DNA from: Drechmeria coniospora
Taxonomy: Eukaryota; Ascomycota; Sordariomycetes; Hypocreales; Ophiocordycipitaceae
DNA length: 64,000 nt
Reading direction: 5' to 3'
NCBI RefSeq assembly: GCF_001625195.1
Contig: NC_054389.1
Coordinates: 7,002,520-7,066,519 of the forward strand
Shown: positions 32,137 to 43,916 of the stretch, one piece after another
How positions within the stretch are numbered: the stretch's first letter is position 1
Layout of the letters: each line of letters begins with the position of its first letter
Translations under genes and position numbers: made by a program
The notes under the pieces: generated by a model
Told to the model about the DNA's origin: nothing
Databases searched by the model: none
The model's input: the letters and a program-made list of their open reading frames with translations, nothing else

Positions 32137-34188
32137 CGTGGTGCTGGCAACCGGCTCGACGGAGCAGGCGTCGAGAAGACGACGATGTGCGAGAATCGAT
32201 CGACGGCTCGAAAGCGGGCGCAGCCGGCGAGCTTGACAGGGTAGGGATGATACGAGAGACGGGCAGTCGAGAGAGGACAAGATTGAAAAATGTTGGCCGG
32301 TGTCGAATTGGTGTCCTGTTGTGCTTTGATTTTCGGGAGTCGTACTTCCGTGGCAGGGGGCCGAGTAATTACTTGTAAATGTTATGTTGCTCGTTCGTCG
32401 ATTACGTAAAGCAAATATTGCTGCCTATTTAGCCCACTGTTGACGTACCGATGGGCGGGCCCCGATCTGATCAGCAAGACCTCTGCTCGCGCCGAATGAC
32501 GAACTCGCCTTTTGGATAAACGGTACGGCGAATGGAGGCATACGAGTCTGCTAGCGACATGTGCAATGGGCAATATGCCTTGTTCATACCAGAAGCTGCA
32601 TCGAGAAGCTGCATCGAGCCCCTCTTCCATCGGATTCTCCCTACCTCATTCGCAGCCATACTTGATTCGCAGTCATATTCCGTGCCGAGGCTGCACCGTC
32701 ATCACGCACGATGGAAGATGATGCCAATCCAAGGGGCGAACTCAACGTTGTCAAATCGCCAGTTATTGGTTCGCAAATGAATATTCTCTGTTGACGTTCG
32801 ACCTGGGCGCCCCCCAAGGGCAGGCTAACGGCGCTGGCGAGTCTAGGTTTCTACATCACGCAGCACCCTCGACGGCCAACCTACTAATTCCGACGACATG
32901 GGGAAAATAAAGTCAACGACACAATGAATACAGCTGCTGGCAGCAGAACGCAGACTCCGTCACATGCACGACGACGATGTCACAAATTCGTTTCTATCCC
33001 GTGCTATTTCGACAGCCAATTCGCTTCTGGTTTCCTCGTGGCCACTGCTAGCACCGTCAAGTTGACGCTCACCCAGCGAACATGGCACGAGCGTGCTAGT
33101 ACTGAGTATTGTAACATTTACATTGATTATTGATCGGCATGTCTCTCTCCATGGTCATATTTCACCCTTCAAGGCTTTCTGGTCAGTGGTTGGAGATGGA
33201 CTTGACTGATGGAACCCCGTCACAGACCGCTGCCTGGTAAGACCTACCATACAGGTGCTGAGTAAGTACTATAATTACTTAGTGAGAAGTAACATGTACT
33301 TACTGAGAAGTAAGCAAGTACTATTAATAATTAGCAAGCAAGTACAAGTAACCAGGCGTGACAAAGGAGCCAATAAAGACTGGTGGACATTGTGGTATTA
33401 CCCAGCATTAATACTTAGGGACTAGCCCAAGCTACCTCAACTCCTCGGTGCCTTGATCCTATGGAACAGTACAAGTACTGTGCAGTACCTAGCAGTCTCG
33501 TGACTCTGTCCCGCACAATTGCCTAGGGTAGTGACAATAGAGCCTACAGGGGGAGATGTGCCTCACTAAATAACCCCACAGAACGCTTGCAACCCGCCAT
33601 CAGCCGTGCCAAAGTACAGCACTGTATGTACCCCGAACTCCGTACGGTACTCCCTACAGTGACGAGGAACACCTACGGCACCAATCTCTACGGGGCCGAG
33701 AATAATCCCCCCCCCCCCCCTTCCTACACAAAGGCATCCATCCATTCTCGCACAGTCACCTCTCGATACCGGCCACCATCCAGCAGGGACGGACAGTTCA
33801 GCTGCGTAAACTCTGGCTTGGCTTTGTTTGCAGAGCCGTTTTCGAAACCCCGTCGTTCAGATCTATCCATCAGCCAAAGTTAAAATCCCCTTGGCCGCGG
33901 CCTGCACCGTTAGAATCGAAACACCTTGGGGCGCCCCCCGTCATTACCCCACCACCGTTCGCCGACGGCTTGAACGTCGTCCGTTATTCACGCAACCGCT
34001 CCTGGGCAACTCATCCTCATCGCCCAGCGCAAGACACTCGACGGCGAAGTGGCATGACACCCCGAGCCTTGCTGTCTTGAGCCTTCTCCGAGTTTGAACC
34101 TCCCGGCTCTCCGCCGGTCCCCTCTCGGACTCCATCCCAGTCGCCCCCGACAGCTGGCGAACAGCCCCCCCCCCCCCCCCCACGCACC
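32137..34188. other. 2-kb divergent intergenic region, spt6/ste7
   Basis: AT-richer centre with stretches of ATTAATAATTAG and AAGTAC words (about 33240-33500) and a 14-base C run (33707-33720). The end next to ste7 is pyrimidine-rich and finishes in a 17-base C run (34165-34181) only 7 nt before the ATG. No gene recognised. Confidence 0.55.
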
Positions 34189-36041
34189 ATGGCCGACCCC
34201 TTTGCTCCGCGCTCGATGAAGCGCAAAAACGTCAAAGGACTCGCCCTGACACCTGCCGCTCCGCGGCCCCCGCCGACGGCGGAGACGAACCGAGCCGGGA
34301 ACGATCACGATCACGACGAGGCCGAAAAGGATGGCCAGCTGGAGATTGGAATCGAGTACAAGTTGAACCTGAGGATAGAGGATCTCGAGATCCTCAAGGA
34401 GCTCGGTTCCGGCAATGGAGGCACCGTGAGCAAGGTCAAGCACCTCACGACCGGCACCGTCATGGCTCGCAAGGTATGCCCCGTCCGTCGATGCCCCCTG
34501 CGCCCCCTTCGTCCCATCCTCGTCCCATCCTCGTCCTCTCCTCTCGCCGTCGATGGCCGTTGCTGATGCTTCCCAGGTGATCCACGTCGAAGCCAAAAAG
34601 GAGATGCGCAAGCGAATCGTTCGAGAACTACAAATCATGCACGGCTGCCACTCCGACTACATCGTCAACTTTTACGGCGCCTTCCTCAACAGCAACAACG
34701 ACGTCATCATGTGCATGGAGTACATGGATGTGGGGTGAGTTCGGCCAGCGTCCTCCATGGGGGCCTCTGCATGGTTGCTGACCATGTGCCGCACGAGCAG
34801 GTCCCTGGACCGAGTGTCGAGAGTCTTTGGCCCCGTCCGCGTGGACGTGCTGGGCAAGATCGCCGAGGCGACGCTCGGAGGCCTCACGTACCTGTACACG
34901 AAGCATCACATCATGCACAGGGACATCAAGCCATCCAACATCTTGGTCAACTCGCGGGGATCCATCAAACTCTGCGACTTTGGCGTCTCCGGCGAGCTGA
35001 TCAACTCCATCGCCGACACCTTTGTGGGCACGTCCACCTACATGGCCCCCGAGCGAATCCAGGGCGAAAAGTACACGGTCAAGTCGGACGTGTGGAGTTT
35101 TGGGCTGAGCATCATGGAGCTTGCCATCGGCAAGTTTCCCTTTGCCGCGAGCGAGCAGTTTTCGGATGAGGAGTGTGCGCCCGCCGGCATCCTGGACCTC
35201 TTGCAGCAGATTGTTCACGAGCCCGCGCCGCAGCTGCCCAAGAGCGATGCCTTCCCCGTCATCCTGGATGACATGATTCAAAAGTGTCTTTTCAAGGAGC
35301 CCGAGGAGCGGCCGACGCCGCAGGAACTTCTTGTACGGTCCTCTTCCACAGCCCTCTTCCACAGCCCACTTCCTCAGCCCTCTTCCCCAGCCCTCTTCCT
35401 CAGCCCTCTTCCAATGCCCTCTTCCAATGCCCTCTTCCACCCGCGCCCCTGCCCTTGAACGCGCCACTGACATGATGCCCAACCAGGACCGAGATCCCTT
35501 CGTCCAAGCGGCCAAGAGGACGCCGGTCGACCTCCGAGAATGGGCCGTGGGACTCATGGAGCGAGACAACCGCAAGTCTCATCTGGCCCCCCAGCTGTCG
35601 CCGGCAACGCAGGATCTGCTGCGATCGAGCGACTCACCCACCTTTTTTTCCCAGTCCGAGGACCGCACCATCCAAACGCCGACGTCGGGGGAGATTCCCA
35701 TCGTCGGTGCCGGGATCATCTCGCCACAGGACTACCAGTCACACCGAAGTCGGTCGCCAAGCCGAAACGGTTACGGAACCAGCCGGACGCCCGTGAGCGC
35801 GCATGCCGGCTTGGCGCCTAGGGCGGCGACGACCAACTCGGCACCGCCGACGTCGCTCCACGACGCGACGACTCCCGTGGCCGCGGCCCCCTCCACATTC
35901 AGCCTGCCTGTCCGGTCCGGTCCCCCCGGCGGGCCTTTACCGCCTCCGCCGCCGAAGAAGGAAATGGCTGACGACCCCCGAAGGGAAAATCGACGGCAAG
36001 CGCAGTTTGGTCTGCCTCCGAACGCGGGCTACAGTCGATAG
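34189..36041 (+). CDS. ste7: STE7-type MAP kinase kinase
   Basis: Four exons, 34189-34473, 34577-34734, 34801-35332 and 35487-36041, give 509 aa. It resembles the MAPKK of the Fus3/Kss1-type pathway (Mst7/MEK-2 in other fungi), which controls mating, fusion and host infection. The N-terminus has a MAPK docking-like site KRKNVKGLAL (residues 11-20). The kinase domain has the glycine loop GSGNGGTVSK, catalytic HRD Asp189, DFG Asp207 and an activation loop NSIADTFVGTSTYMAPE. Ser217 and Thr221 there are the expected MAPKKK targets. The tail after residue 325 has TPVDLREWAVGLMERDNRKS, then a long Ser/Pro-rich extension ending PPPPPKKEMADDPRRENRR. Intron 3 (154 nt) contains a CCTCTTCC repeat and is translated open in one frame, so the mature tail depends on that splice. 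Confidence 0.93.
35340..35440. repeat. Pyrimidine-rich repeat within ste7 intron 3
   Basis: About seven imperfect copies of CCTCTTCCNCAGCC / CCTCTTCCAATGC inside the 35333-35486 intron. Each copy carries an internal CAG, giving many potential decoy acceptors before the real ACCAG at 35486. Confidence 0.85.
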
Positions 36042-36541
36042 GGAACGACTTGGTCACTCGGAGGCCAGCACGCGAGCCAGGGCCTACTCTTCCATTTCGA
36101 CGCTGGCCAGTACGGCGATATATAGCATCACTCGGCGCATCATTCCTCCATTTCTCCCCCGTTCTTTTATGAGTGCCGCCACTGTTGCGCATGAACAACG
36201 GGGTTTTCCAGGTCGGCACGGATGTCGGACGGCGGCGTGTCACGTCGCCGCCAAGTCATGCCGACGCGTCGCGGGTTGATGGTCAGCAATCCGACTCGAG
36301 CATGCACCGGTCTGTGGGAGATGTTTGTATTGTTAGCAACACAGGCTACGGGATAAATACAGAGCAGTCACATGACATTTCGGTTCATTTTTAGGGTCAT
36401 TCATTTTCCCGCTCGATTTTCTTCCTTTCATTTCCGAAGCCAATGCCATGCTGGCACTGCAGGGTCGCTCCCGGCGTGCGTGCAGCGGTGGGTAAGGCGG
36501 GCAGGGATGCCTCGGGCAGGGGTGCCTCGGGCCTCGAGGTT
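36042..36541. other. Convergent 3' region, ste7/HAD hydrolase
   Basis: Moderately AT-rich, with no open frame I would call a gene. Presumably the two 3' UTRs. Confidence 0.5.
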
Positions 36542-37579
36542 TCATTCCGCCGTCAGCGGCCTCCCCTCGAAGCCGTCGTCCAGGATGGCGACCAGCTCGT
36601 CGAGGCTTTCGACGACTAGATCGGTGTCGGCATGGTCGGCCAAGTCCCTGTTGACGTGGTTCGCCAGCAGCACCGTCGCCGCGCCAGCTTTCCTCCCGGC
36701 CGTCATGTCGTCGAGGGAATCGCCGACCATGATCAGGCAGCTCGCATCGACACCGCCTGCCTGGTCGCGCAGGCCCCAGCTGTCGGCGATGTGCAAGATA
36801 CCGGCCGGGTGGGGCTTGGGAGGACGAAACTCGCGGGTGACGACGGGGTGAAAGACGGAGCCGGCGAGGAATTTCGTCAAGAGGTTCTGGACGGGCACGT
36901 CAAAGTTGCGGGTGCAGATGGCCTTGGGCACGGCGCGGGCGTCGAGGTAGGTCATGAGGCGGTCAAGGCCTGGTTGGGGCACCTGGGCGGCCATGGCACG
37001 CCGTTCGATGGCTCGGATGGACTCGGTGGCGGCGGCCTGCTGCGGCTCGGGGAGCGACTCTATGTGCTGGAGGATGTCGATGGATTTGGGGATGCCGAGG
37101 GCGGCACGCATTTCGGCAAACATGTAGGTCTGAGGTTCGCTGCGGTCTACGTCAGCATGCCCGTACACTGCGCAGCACGTCCGGAGTCAGCGAGTTCCCT
37201 GCACGGCCAGCACATGCACTTGCATACGTAGGTATTCCCGAAATATACGTCTTGATGCGCATGGACAAGTGCCTCGTCGGCTCGTGTGCGTGGACGTATT
37301 GTATCCAGCCACGAGTGGTGCGAGGGGGCCACGGCCTGATCCTTGGGTCACGACCAAGTCCAAGTCGGGACACCAGCAAGGGGGGGAGGGGGGGAGGGGG
37401 GGAGGGGAGCTACAGGCACAAAGTGTATCGAGCAGATCAACGTACCATAGCGTTCCGTCCATGTCAAAGACGATGCCCCGCAACTTTGGACCGTCACCGT
37501 TCTTGCTCACGACACCATCTCTCAGAGGAGCGAAACGTCTAGGCATGGAGACGGCCAAGGCGGACAAAAGGCGCGGCAT
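36542..37579 (-). CDS. HAD-superfamily hydrolase, YOR131C-like
   Basis: Two exons on the minus strand, 37579-37446 and 37139-36542, give 243 aa. Members are HAD-type phosphatases. The closest remembered relative is the uncharacterised yeast YOR131C. Motif I is FDMDGTLC (nucleophile Asp and +2 Asp). The cap-proximal segment is EPQTYMFAEMRAALGIP followed by SIDILQHIESLP. Motif II is CTRN. Motif III is carried by REFRPPKPHPAG. Motif IV is MVGDSLDDMTAGRKAG. The intron (37140-37445, 306 nt) is long for this window and carries a G-rich GGGGGGAGG run. The join restores GTL-C-EPQTYMF. The substrate is unknown. The start could be the first Met or the Met 11 residues later. Confidence 0.88.
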
Positions 37580-38203
37580 GTATCTGAAGCGAGAAACGGA
37601 TGTCCTTTCAAGACAGGCCCTTGTTCACTCGTGGTGATATTGGGCGGGAATTCTGCGACTGCGTTTGCCGTCGAGGCACGTTCTTTGTCAAGCTTGGTCT
37701 GCAGGGTAGCCAGGTCGTCAGTAGCTGCGGGGTGGCAGCCTCGACAGCTGAGCTCACAGGCAAGTCGGCAGAGGGTCAGTTAAACCCGTGTGATGTGAGT
37801 CGTCACGGCGGATGGCGAGACTAGATGCGGGCGATGAGCAGGATTTCAATGCGTGGCAATGGGCGTATGCATGCAGATGTTTGGTAGCAGAATCGAAGTC
37901 GGTCGAACATCGTCATGGGCCCGCTTGTTCATTGGCTGATCGGCCAGAGCAAGCGTTGGACTGCCAGCAATTATAGCACTTGTTGTTGAACTCCGTAGTG
38001 CGTCGTAGTGCGTTGGGGTATTTAAAACCGCACTAGAAACACGGCCGCTCGCTCTCCGCCCTCGGGTTGCAGCGCTGGCCGAGTAGGGACATGGACTAAT
38101 AATTAATAACCAGACCGCGGAGTAATTAGTCAAGCATTATTACCACAACTACTGTACGCATGCCTCGGGCCGGCCCATACTTTAAGCGTACAAGTCACCA
38201 AAG

Positions 38204-38493
38204 TTATTGAATTGGCTTCACAGGGTATATGCCGTTCGTAACAACAATCTCCTCCCGAGTTGGCATTTTTCTTCCATGGATGAAAATGGTCACGGACAAG
38301 CCGCAGGATGCTTGTCTGTCGCTTGTACCGAATGCGAGCTGGTAAGAGTATTCTTTGTACGATGGGAAAACTCCATCTAGCATTGGTTTTCGATTGTCAA
38401 GGGATCCTCTGTCGCCGCCAAGGGAGAAAAATCGTCGTTTGTCTTCGCGGATGCTGCCTGGTGGCTGCGTTCTAGGAACCACACAGATGATGT
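38204..38493 (-). other. Possible terminal exon or gene remnant, unknown
   Basis: A minus-strand frame opens right after an acceptor-like CATCTAG (ending at 38494) and reads NIICVVPRTQPPGSIREDKR through to a stop after EIVVTNGIYPVKPIQ. It has balanced residue composition (DRGSLDNRKPMLDGVFPSYK, SYQLAFGTSDRQ), unlike the low-complexity chance frames elsewhere. There is no in-frame ATG near its 5' end. Its upstream partner, if any, would lie across the 56-bp array, perhaps the MDPYKHFIP frame at about 39105. I do not recognise the family. It may be the end of a decayed or unusual gene. Confidence 0.28.
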
Positions 38494-38621
38494 TCTAGAT
38501 GCATGTTAGCAATGTATTTGTCGCTGATCGTTGCCATGTCTCTTCATGCGTACTCGGAAGCAACGGTTTGGAGACGCCGTGTATGCGAAGCTTGACGAAC
38601 GAGAGCAGAACTTCCGACGTA

Positions 38622-38850
38622 CAGTCCTTGTGGTGCTGCATTGCATGGGCCAGAGGAAGATGACGGCATGGAGGAAGCAGTCCTTGCGGTGCTGTTTTGC
38701 ATGGGCCAGAGGAAGATGACGGCATGGAGGAAGCAGTCCTTGTGGTGCTGTTTTGCATGGGCCAGAAGAAGATGACGGTATGGAGGAAGCAGTCCTTGTG
38801 GTACTGTTTTGCATGGGCCAGAGGAAGATGACGGCATGGAGGAATAACCA
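38622..38850. repeat. 56-bp tandem repeat, about 4 units
   Basis: The unit contains GCATGGGCCAGAGGAAGATG and AGTCCTTGTGGTGCTG. The anchor GCATGGGCCAG recurs at 38643, 38699, 38755 and 38811, exactly 56 bp apart. Copies differ by only a few substitutions. Confidence 0.93.
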
Positions 38851-39099
38851 GATCTGGCCTTGATGCTCAGTCAATATCTTCGTCCAGAGCAAGATGGAGG
38901 CCTCACTTCCAAGGACGCATTGTCGGTGACGGCTGGCAAGATTCGGACACACCGTGCTTCGATTCTTGCCACACGGTATCCGAATCGACGGAGCCTGTGC
39001 ATGCACACCTCTACCAGCTAGCTGTACCTCGCGAGTATTGCTTTCAGTTCTAATATAAGCAAGTACACTGTCATCGATGGGGATAAAGTGTTTGTAGGG

Positions 39100-39560
39100 G
39101 TCCATGTAGTTGCAAGTACTCCCAACTACTCGTGCCTATGCATACTTGTACACTGCACTTGTGCTTGTTCTTGCATACAAGTACTTGCAAGTGTAGTTGT
39201 TGCGTAGTTGAATGTGTAGGGACTAATTAATTGGTACTTGTACGTTCTTACAGCTGAATGTACAAGTACAAGTATTATAGTACAGTGCTCCATACTGAGT
39301 ACCCCCTCTTGAGCACTGAGTACCCCGTCCTGAGTACGCCGTTCGAAGCAAAGGAGATGTTAGTGGTGCTCCTACTCCGTACTCCGTACATGTAATGTAC
39401 TTACTCCGTACTGTGTGTATTTGTTGTAGTTGTACTTGTATTTGAAGTACTTGTACTCAGGTACAGAGTACAGAGTACAGAATGTGGTGGTACAAGTCTG
39501 CGTACTCCACAAGTACTACGTACAACCAAGTACGACTACTCCGTACATGTACAACGTACT
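39100..39560. repeat. GTAC-rich block
   Basis: Dense ACTTGTAC, GTACTCCGTAC and GAGTACAGAGTAC words, including CTCCGTACTCCGTACATGTA near 39376. No coding signal. Confidence 0.7.
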
Positions 39561-40201
39561 GTCATATCGCATTCCAATACGACGACACCAGGCCCGTTGC
39601 GAGGCAAGCGGCACTGGGCTGGTGGGGCCCATCACGATATGGCAGGAAGCCTTGGCGAATAGGAGCATACCCTGTGACCCACCAGCCAACCTAGTTGCGG
39701 AAAGGATGATCCAAACGCACTTTCCACCTCGCGCTTGCGTCCAACGGGAAAGAACGCCCTGGTTGGTTGTTGGCCGACGTTTCGTCTCGACTCCAGCAAG
39801 TACGAGCAAGTACAGCCAAGTTGGAAGGTGAAACTTATACAACCACGGATGATCGTACGTACGGATGCTCTACCATTCATGCATGCTTCAACGCTGCCAA
39901 AACACTCGCAGCACCATCACTATTCCTGCCGTTGCCTCTGCCGAACCGAGCAGCATATTCTCTGCACTTGCAACCGCTTCCTCGTCCATCCTGCCTTCTT
40001 CCTCGTCCGGCCTTCCTCCTCGTCCGGCCTTCCTCCTCGTCCGGCCTTCCTCCATCGGCACCTGCAACGTCGAGGGCTTCGACATCGACTTGCACCACGG
40101 CCTTTCGAGCCACGCTTCCCGCGTGAGCTCCAACAAATCATGAAGTTTGCCGGAACCCTGGATGCGACCAAACTAGGCCGCGCCGCAGATTCAAGGGCGA
40201 C

Positions 40202-40270
40202 ATGAGCTCGAGCGGGAGCTCCATCTCGGCTCCGTGGCCACCCAAGCGCCCGTCGAAACGAGGTGTATGA
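40202..40270 (+). other. Short upstream ORF or unspliced first exon of the Bre4-like gene
   Basis: A 22-codon frame starts at 40202, reads through SAPWPPKRPSKRGV and ends 87 bp before the chosen Bre4-like ATG. The ending KRPSKR would suit a cytosolic N-terminus leading into RNGTFIIPSTGER. However, no GT-AG pair joins the two in phase: the GTGTAT donor is in phase 1, while the available AG acceptors need phase 0 or 2. It may therefore be a translated leader or part of the 5' UTR. Confidence 0.3.
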
Positions 40271-40357
40271 CTCTCCTCCACTCCTCCTCCCTCGGCCGTC
40301 GCGAATCATGCCATGTCCGAGTTCCGTTCCGTTCCGTGCTGACGTGCCCCGTAGAAG

Positions 40358-43300
40358 ATGAGAAATGGGACCTTCATCATCCCCAGTACCGGCGAGCGAT
40401 CGAGGCGCCAGTTCACCCTCCGATCTCCGCCTGCCCTTGGCTCGTCGGGAGGCGACGGCACGGCCGACTCGTCGGCGGCCACGACGCCGGTCGCACCGAC
40501 GACGCCGACGACGGAAAGCTTCCTCGCAAAAGCCCACACGGCCTACCGATGGGTCAATTCGGAACAGGGCCACCAGGTGCTCAAGTGCACCCTGGCCTAC
40601 CTCCTCGGCAGCCTCGGCACCTTCTGGCCCGTCCTCTCCGACTTTCTCGGCCGCCGCGACGGGAAGCACATCGTCGCCACCCTGACCGTCTACTTTCACC
40701 CTGCGAGGACGGCCGGCTCCATGCTCGAAGCCGTCATGATTGCCATCATCGCCGTCGCCTACGCCGAGGCCGTCTGTGTCCTGTCCATGGCGGCCGCCGT
40801 CGCCTCCCGCAGCTGCATGGGGTCCGTCGTGCCGGCACACGCCATCGTCCTCGTCGTCTTCGTCGGAGGGGGCCTCGGCTTCGTCGGATGGTTCAAGCAG
40901 AAGATGAACCAGCCTCTCGTCAACACGGCCACCACCTTGGCCTCCATGGCCATCATCTCCGTCGTCACCAAGGAAGAATCCGTGCGGGAAGGGTACTTTT
41001 CCGGAGATAAGATTGTCCAGGTGCTCAAGATGCTCCTCCTCGGCATTACCTTCACCGTCGTCGTCAACCTCCTGGTCTGGAGGGTATCCGCCCGACACGT
41101 CTTGCGCGAGTCCATGGCCACGGCCTCCATGTGCCTGAGCGACAAGCTGTCCTTCATCGCCCGGGGCTTCCTCAACGGCACCGACGACGAGGTCAGCTCC
41201 CCCGCCTATGCCAAGATGACGGCCGAGTACCATGGCGCGTACGCGCAGATGTCTCAATCGTTGCGCGAGGCCAAGCTCGAGTACTACTTTCTCGGCCGCG
41301 AGCGTGTCTACGGCCTCGACAAGCGACTCTACAAGTCTGTCGAGGCCCTGTCCCGCGCCATCGGCGGCCTGCGAAGCGCCCTCGACACCCAGCTGGCCCT
41401 CTTGAAGGAGGTCCCGGCCGCGCCCTCGCGATCCGGATCCATGGTCTCGCCCGCACGCCCGACCCTCTCCCCGCCGCTCGTCAGGGCCGTCTCCAATTTC
41501 CTGGAAGAAGGACGCGAGCCTCTGTCCGTCATCGAAGAAGACGAGGCCGAGAGACAGGCCGCGGCATCGCCCCAGACACAGCAGGGCCCGGTGCTCGACA
41601 TTTCCGTCGTGTTCCGAGCGCCCTCGGACATCTTTTCCCACTTCATGACGCTGCTGGGCCCTTCGATGAAGTCGCTGGTCTACACCCTGTCGGAGACGAT
41701 ACGAGAGTCTCCCTTCGACAAGGCCCGCAGCAGCAAGGTCGTCGTCAACGACCGGCTCCGAGAAAGCCTGCAGGATGCCCTCAGACTGTACAACAATGCT
41801 CGGCGTGACGCGTTGTATGAGCTGTACAAGAGCATAGAGCTCGGCCGCTCGAGGTCGGAGAAGATCCAGGCCGACATCGAAGAGGTCGCCGCCGCCTGCG
41901 GCCACTTTTCCTTCACCCTGATGGCCGTGGCCGACGAGATGGACCTGTACCTGGATGTCCTCCAGGACATGAAGCAGACGACCGAGATGCACGGCCGGAG
42001 CTGGCGTTGGCTCAGGTTCTGGACCTGTTGGAGCCCGTCCGCTCGGCGAAGCCAAGCAGACGATCCCGAATGCGACGCCTTGCTGCCGAAGAAGCAGACG
42101 CGACCTGTCATGAGATCGGCGCTGCCCAAGGGCATTCCCGAATCCATGGTGAGGCGAAAGGACTCCTTCAACTGGGACGCGGCGCCCCAGTCCAGCACTC
42201 TTGTTCGCACCCTGTCGCAAAGGACCTTGGCTCTCATGCGCTTCCTGGCCAGAGAAGACGTCAGCTTCGGCATCAAGGTCGGCATCGGCGCCGTCCTGTG
42301 GGCCATGTTTGCCTTCATATCGGCAACGCGGCCCATGTACCAGCACTGGAGAGGCGAATGGGGGTTGCTGTCGTACATGATTGTCGTCGGTATGACCACG
42401 GGCGCCTCGAACACGACCTCTACCGCTCGGCTCATCGGAACCCTCATCGGAGGCGCCTGCGCTTGCGTATCGTGGATCGCCAGTCAGGGCAACCCTTACC
42501 TCCTCGCCCTCTTCGGGTGCCTCGTCGCCTTTTGGAATTTTTACCTCATCTTGGTGAGGCAGAACGCGCCACTGGGCCGCATCTCGCTCTTGGCCTACAA
42601 CGTCATCGTTCTGTACGCCTACAGTCTTTCGCAGGATGTGGACGATGACGACGACGACGAAGGCGGTAAGAACCCTCTCATCTTCAACATCACCTGGCAT
42701 CGAGTCGTCGCCGTCGTGTTGGGAATCCTTTGGGGCATGATTATTTGCCGCCTTCTGTGGCCCATCTCGGGCCGCCGTAAATTTCGAGAGGGTCTCTCGG
42801 TGCTATACCTGCAGCTGGGGCTTATATGGAAGCGCGGCCCTTTGGAGATACTCGCGGAGAGCAACACCACGCTCGACTACATGCGCGAGGGGGAGCAAGC
42901 CGCCCTCCAACGCTATGGTGAGAACATCGACCCCTTTCTTTCAACACATCCACCCTTTTGTGGGGAGCGAGGACTTGCGTGGCTGACGAAAATCATCAAT
43001 AGCCTTCAAGCTGGAGTCGTTGCGAAACTCGGCCAAATCCGAGTTTGAGCTTCGCGGCCCGTTCCCCCACGAAGCCTACGGGCGCATCATGCACTCGACC
43101 AAGCACATCCTCGACGGATTTTACGCCATGCGCCTCCTGACCCAGCGGCGACCGACCCCGTCTGCCGGCGAGCGTGCCCTTTTCGGCTTCACGTGCGAGG
43201 AGCGCGCTCGTCTATGCCAGCGCATATGCCACGTCTTTCAGGTGCTCGCCTCGAGCATCATGCTCGAGTATCCGCTCACCGACGCCATCCCCACCATCGA

Positions 43301-43580
43301 CACGACCAAGGATCAGCTCCTCGGCAAGATATACCAGTTTCGAAAGGATCATATGGAAGCCGGGCTGGTACGCGCTGGTGAGGCGGACGGAACTAACGAA
43401 TCTACCGTCGCCCCAGTGCCCACCGCTGCCGAGGTGGCCGAGGAGAAGGACTATGCGTTGCTGTACGCCTACACACTTGTGACGGTGCAGGTGGCCGAGG
43501 AGCTGAAGAGCGTTCGACGCGAGATCGAGAGCTTGTTCGGCGTGTTGAATTCGGAGGACTTGTTGCTCGAGTACACATGA
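40358..43580 (+). CDS. Bre4-like multispanning membrane protein
   Basis: Two exons, 40358-42917 and 43003-43580, give 1045 aa. It resembles fungal Bre4/aromatic-acid-exporter-like proteins, with a putative ER-transporter six-helix N-terminus, a FUSC-like second membrane unit and a C-terminal DUF2421-type domain. Yeast BRE4 mutants are sensitive to brefeldin A, but the transport substrate is not known. The first hydrophobic block covers about residues 60-260 (KCTLAYLLGSLGTFWPVLS, SMLEAVMIAIIAVAYAEAV, AIVLVVFVGGGLGFVGWF). A long soluble middle follows. A second block spans about 640-820 (KVGIGAVLWAMFAFISATRP, YLLALFGCLVAFWNFYLIL). An acidic DVDDDDDDE loop sits near residue 764. The intron (42918-43002) joins RYG-AFKLESLRNSAKSEF. 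The true start may lie upstream. Convergent with dpb2. Confidence 0.88.
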
Positions 43581-43916
43581 GAGACCATGGGTTTGTCTTT
43601 GAAGTTTTACGTTCCGCTGCAATCATCATACCCCCCGCATTGCTCTATGGAAGCCAAATCTGCGTGGCTTTTCTGTACTTCGAATAGGTGGCCTTGGCAC
43701 CATGCATATAATCATTATAAATAATTAATTATATACACATAAATGCAGTGCACATCGACCAGCTAAGCGCCGAGTCTTGGATATCCTGTAGCAAAAAGTG
43801 CATCCAACTGGATAAATGAAAGGAGCTCTGCTCTGAACGGGGTCATCAAATCGTGTGCGCCTATTCCATCAATGCTCGCCGGTGTGAAGTCTACTAAATC
43901 ATCATGGGCACAGCGT
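43581..43916. other. Convergent 3' region, Bre4-like/dpb2
   Basis: AT-rich, including ATAATCATTATAAATAATTAATTATATAC near 43710. No gene. Probably shared 3' UTR and polyadenylation region. Confidence 0.5.

Larger units (their letters stand above)
37580..40357. other. 2.8-kb intergenic region with a possible gene remnant
   Basis: Contains an AT-rich stretch (37.95-38.2 kb), a possible orphan exon (38.20-38.49 kb), a 56-bp tandem array (38.62-38.85 kb), a GTAC-rich block (39.1-39.56 kb) and GC-richer DNA before the Bre4-like gene. A minus-strand frame beginning near 39105 (MDPYKHFIPIDDSVLAYIR) also looks somewhat protein-like, but it runs into the tandem array. Confidence 0.45.

Noticed and set aside
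28063..32244. Two plus-strand open frames of about 680 codons antisense to spt6
   Set aside because: They are shadows created by the GC-biased codons of Spt6. They show repeated Leu/Val/Glu/Arg with no family motif.
39920..42700. Minus-strand open frame of 926 codons antisense to the Bre4-like gene
   Set aside because: Mirror frame of the real membrane-protein gene. Composition is Gly/Asp/Arg/Glu-rich with no recognisable domains.
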